From NCBI GenBank assembly GCA_009829735.1, contig CM020618.1, positions 34,324,894 through 34,388,893 of the forward strand: a DNA stretch of 64,000 nt, given 5' to 3'. The DNA comes from Pyropia yezoensis (taxonomy: Eukaryota > Rhodophyta > Bangiophyceae > Bangiales > Bangiaceae). Shown piece after piece: positions 63,883 through 64,000 of the stretch (the stretch's first letter is position 1; every line of letters starts with the position of its first letter). The position numbers were made by a program, and so were the translations under genes. The notes under the pieces were generated by a model that was not told where the DNA came from, did not search any database, and saw only the letters and a program-made list of their open reading frames with translations.

Positions 63883-64000
63883 GAGGGGGGGGTGGAAGGG
63901 GGGGGGGGGGGGGGGATGTCATCACGTGAGTGTGTGTTGCAGGCCCTCGAACAGCAAGTACGTGCGCTTCACCACAGGTACAGGCGCTTGAGCTGTGGGA
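63883..64000. other. Right flank of the LTR element, possible exon start
   Basis: A long G run, then on the plus strand TGTTGCAG followed by codons for ALEQQVRALHHRYRRL, running off the window. It might be the start of an exon, but the stretch is too short to judge. Confidence 0.25.

Noticed and set aside
1-64000. CRISPR arrays, bacterial operons or ribosome binding sites
   Set aside because: Gene structure is eukaryotic. No regularly spaced repeat-spacer pattern was seen apart from the palindromes at 60.1 kb, which have no variable spacers.

Overview
The window looks like nuclear DNA of a GC-rich eukaryotic alga. A bangiophyte red alga of the Porphyra/Pyropia type fits best, but that is an inference from base composition, the few short introns and the gene set, not a proof. 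Genes are eukaryotic (sterol C-4 oxidase, site-2 protease, eEF1B, RNase P Rpp21, RRP36, FAN1). Where introns are present they are about 220 to 830 bp, and most begin with GTACGT. Long runs of C or G and GCC-type repeats fill the spaces between genes and make most long open frames there meaningless.

Layout. 1-4.3 kb: very GC-rich, two coding-like stretches of unknown function and a remnant of a prolyl-oligopeptidase (S9) peptidase. 6.6-9.7 kb: a three-exon PP2C protein phosphatase whose 3' end is duplicated in tandem. 11.0-21 kb: housekeeping block with methylsterol monooxygenase (+), Rpp21 (-), site-2 protease (+), eEF1B (+, three exons) and RRP36 (-). 21.1-22.1 kb: a Tc1/mariner transposase with a substituted catalytic residue. 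22.2-25.4 kb: low-complexity DNA. 25.9-33.3 kb: two three-exon chymotrypsin-family (S1) proteases, divergently arranged about 3.4 kb apart and both with complete catalytic triads. 34.0-38.8 kb: a FAN1-type DNA-repair nuclease on the minus strand with a frame change in a homopolymer tract.

From about 39 kb the DNA is visibly less GC-rich and dominated by mobile elements: an internally deleted PIF/Harbinger element (39.05-40.39 kb), a decayed transposon-like region (41.2-44.1 kb), an unidentified broken element-like frame (44.4-46.2 kb), a minisatellite (46.8-47.5 kb), then a multi-exon minus-strand gene of unknown function (47.65-53.08 kb) whose introns are nearly all phase 0. The 5' part of that gene is cut by a young, whole-looking Ty3/Gypsy chromovirus-type LTR retrotransposon (53.08-63.88 kb) with 364-bp LTRs, a 5-bp target duplication, gag, pol with chromodomain, and an unusual long antisense frame between pol and the 3' LTR.

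The most unusual items are the antisense frame and the palindrome array of the LTR element, the 28-bp-arm hairpin between the two proteases, the tandem GTNNGT donor shared by both protease paralogs, the all-phase-0 repeat gene interrupted by the LTR element, and the deleted Harbinger element with doubled terminal motifs.
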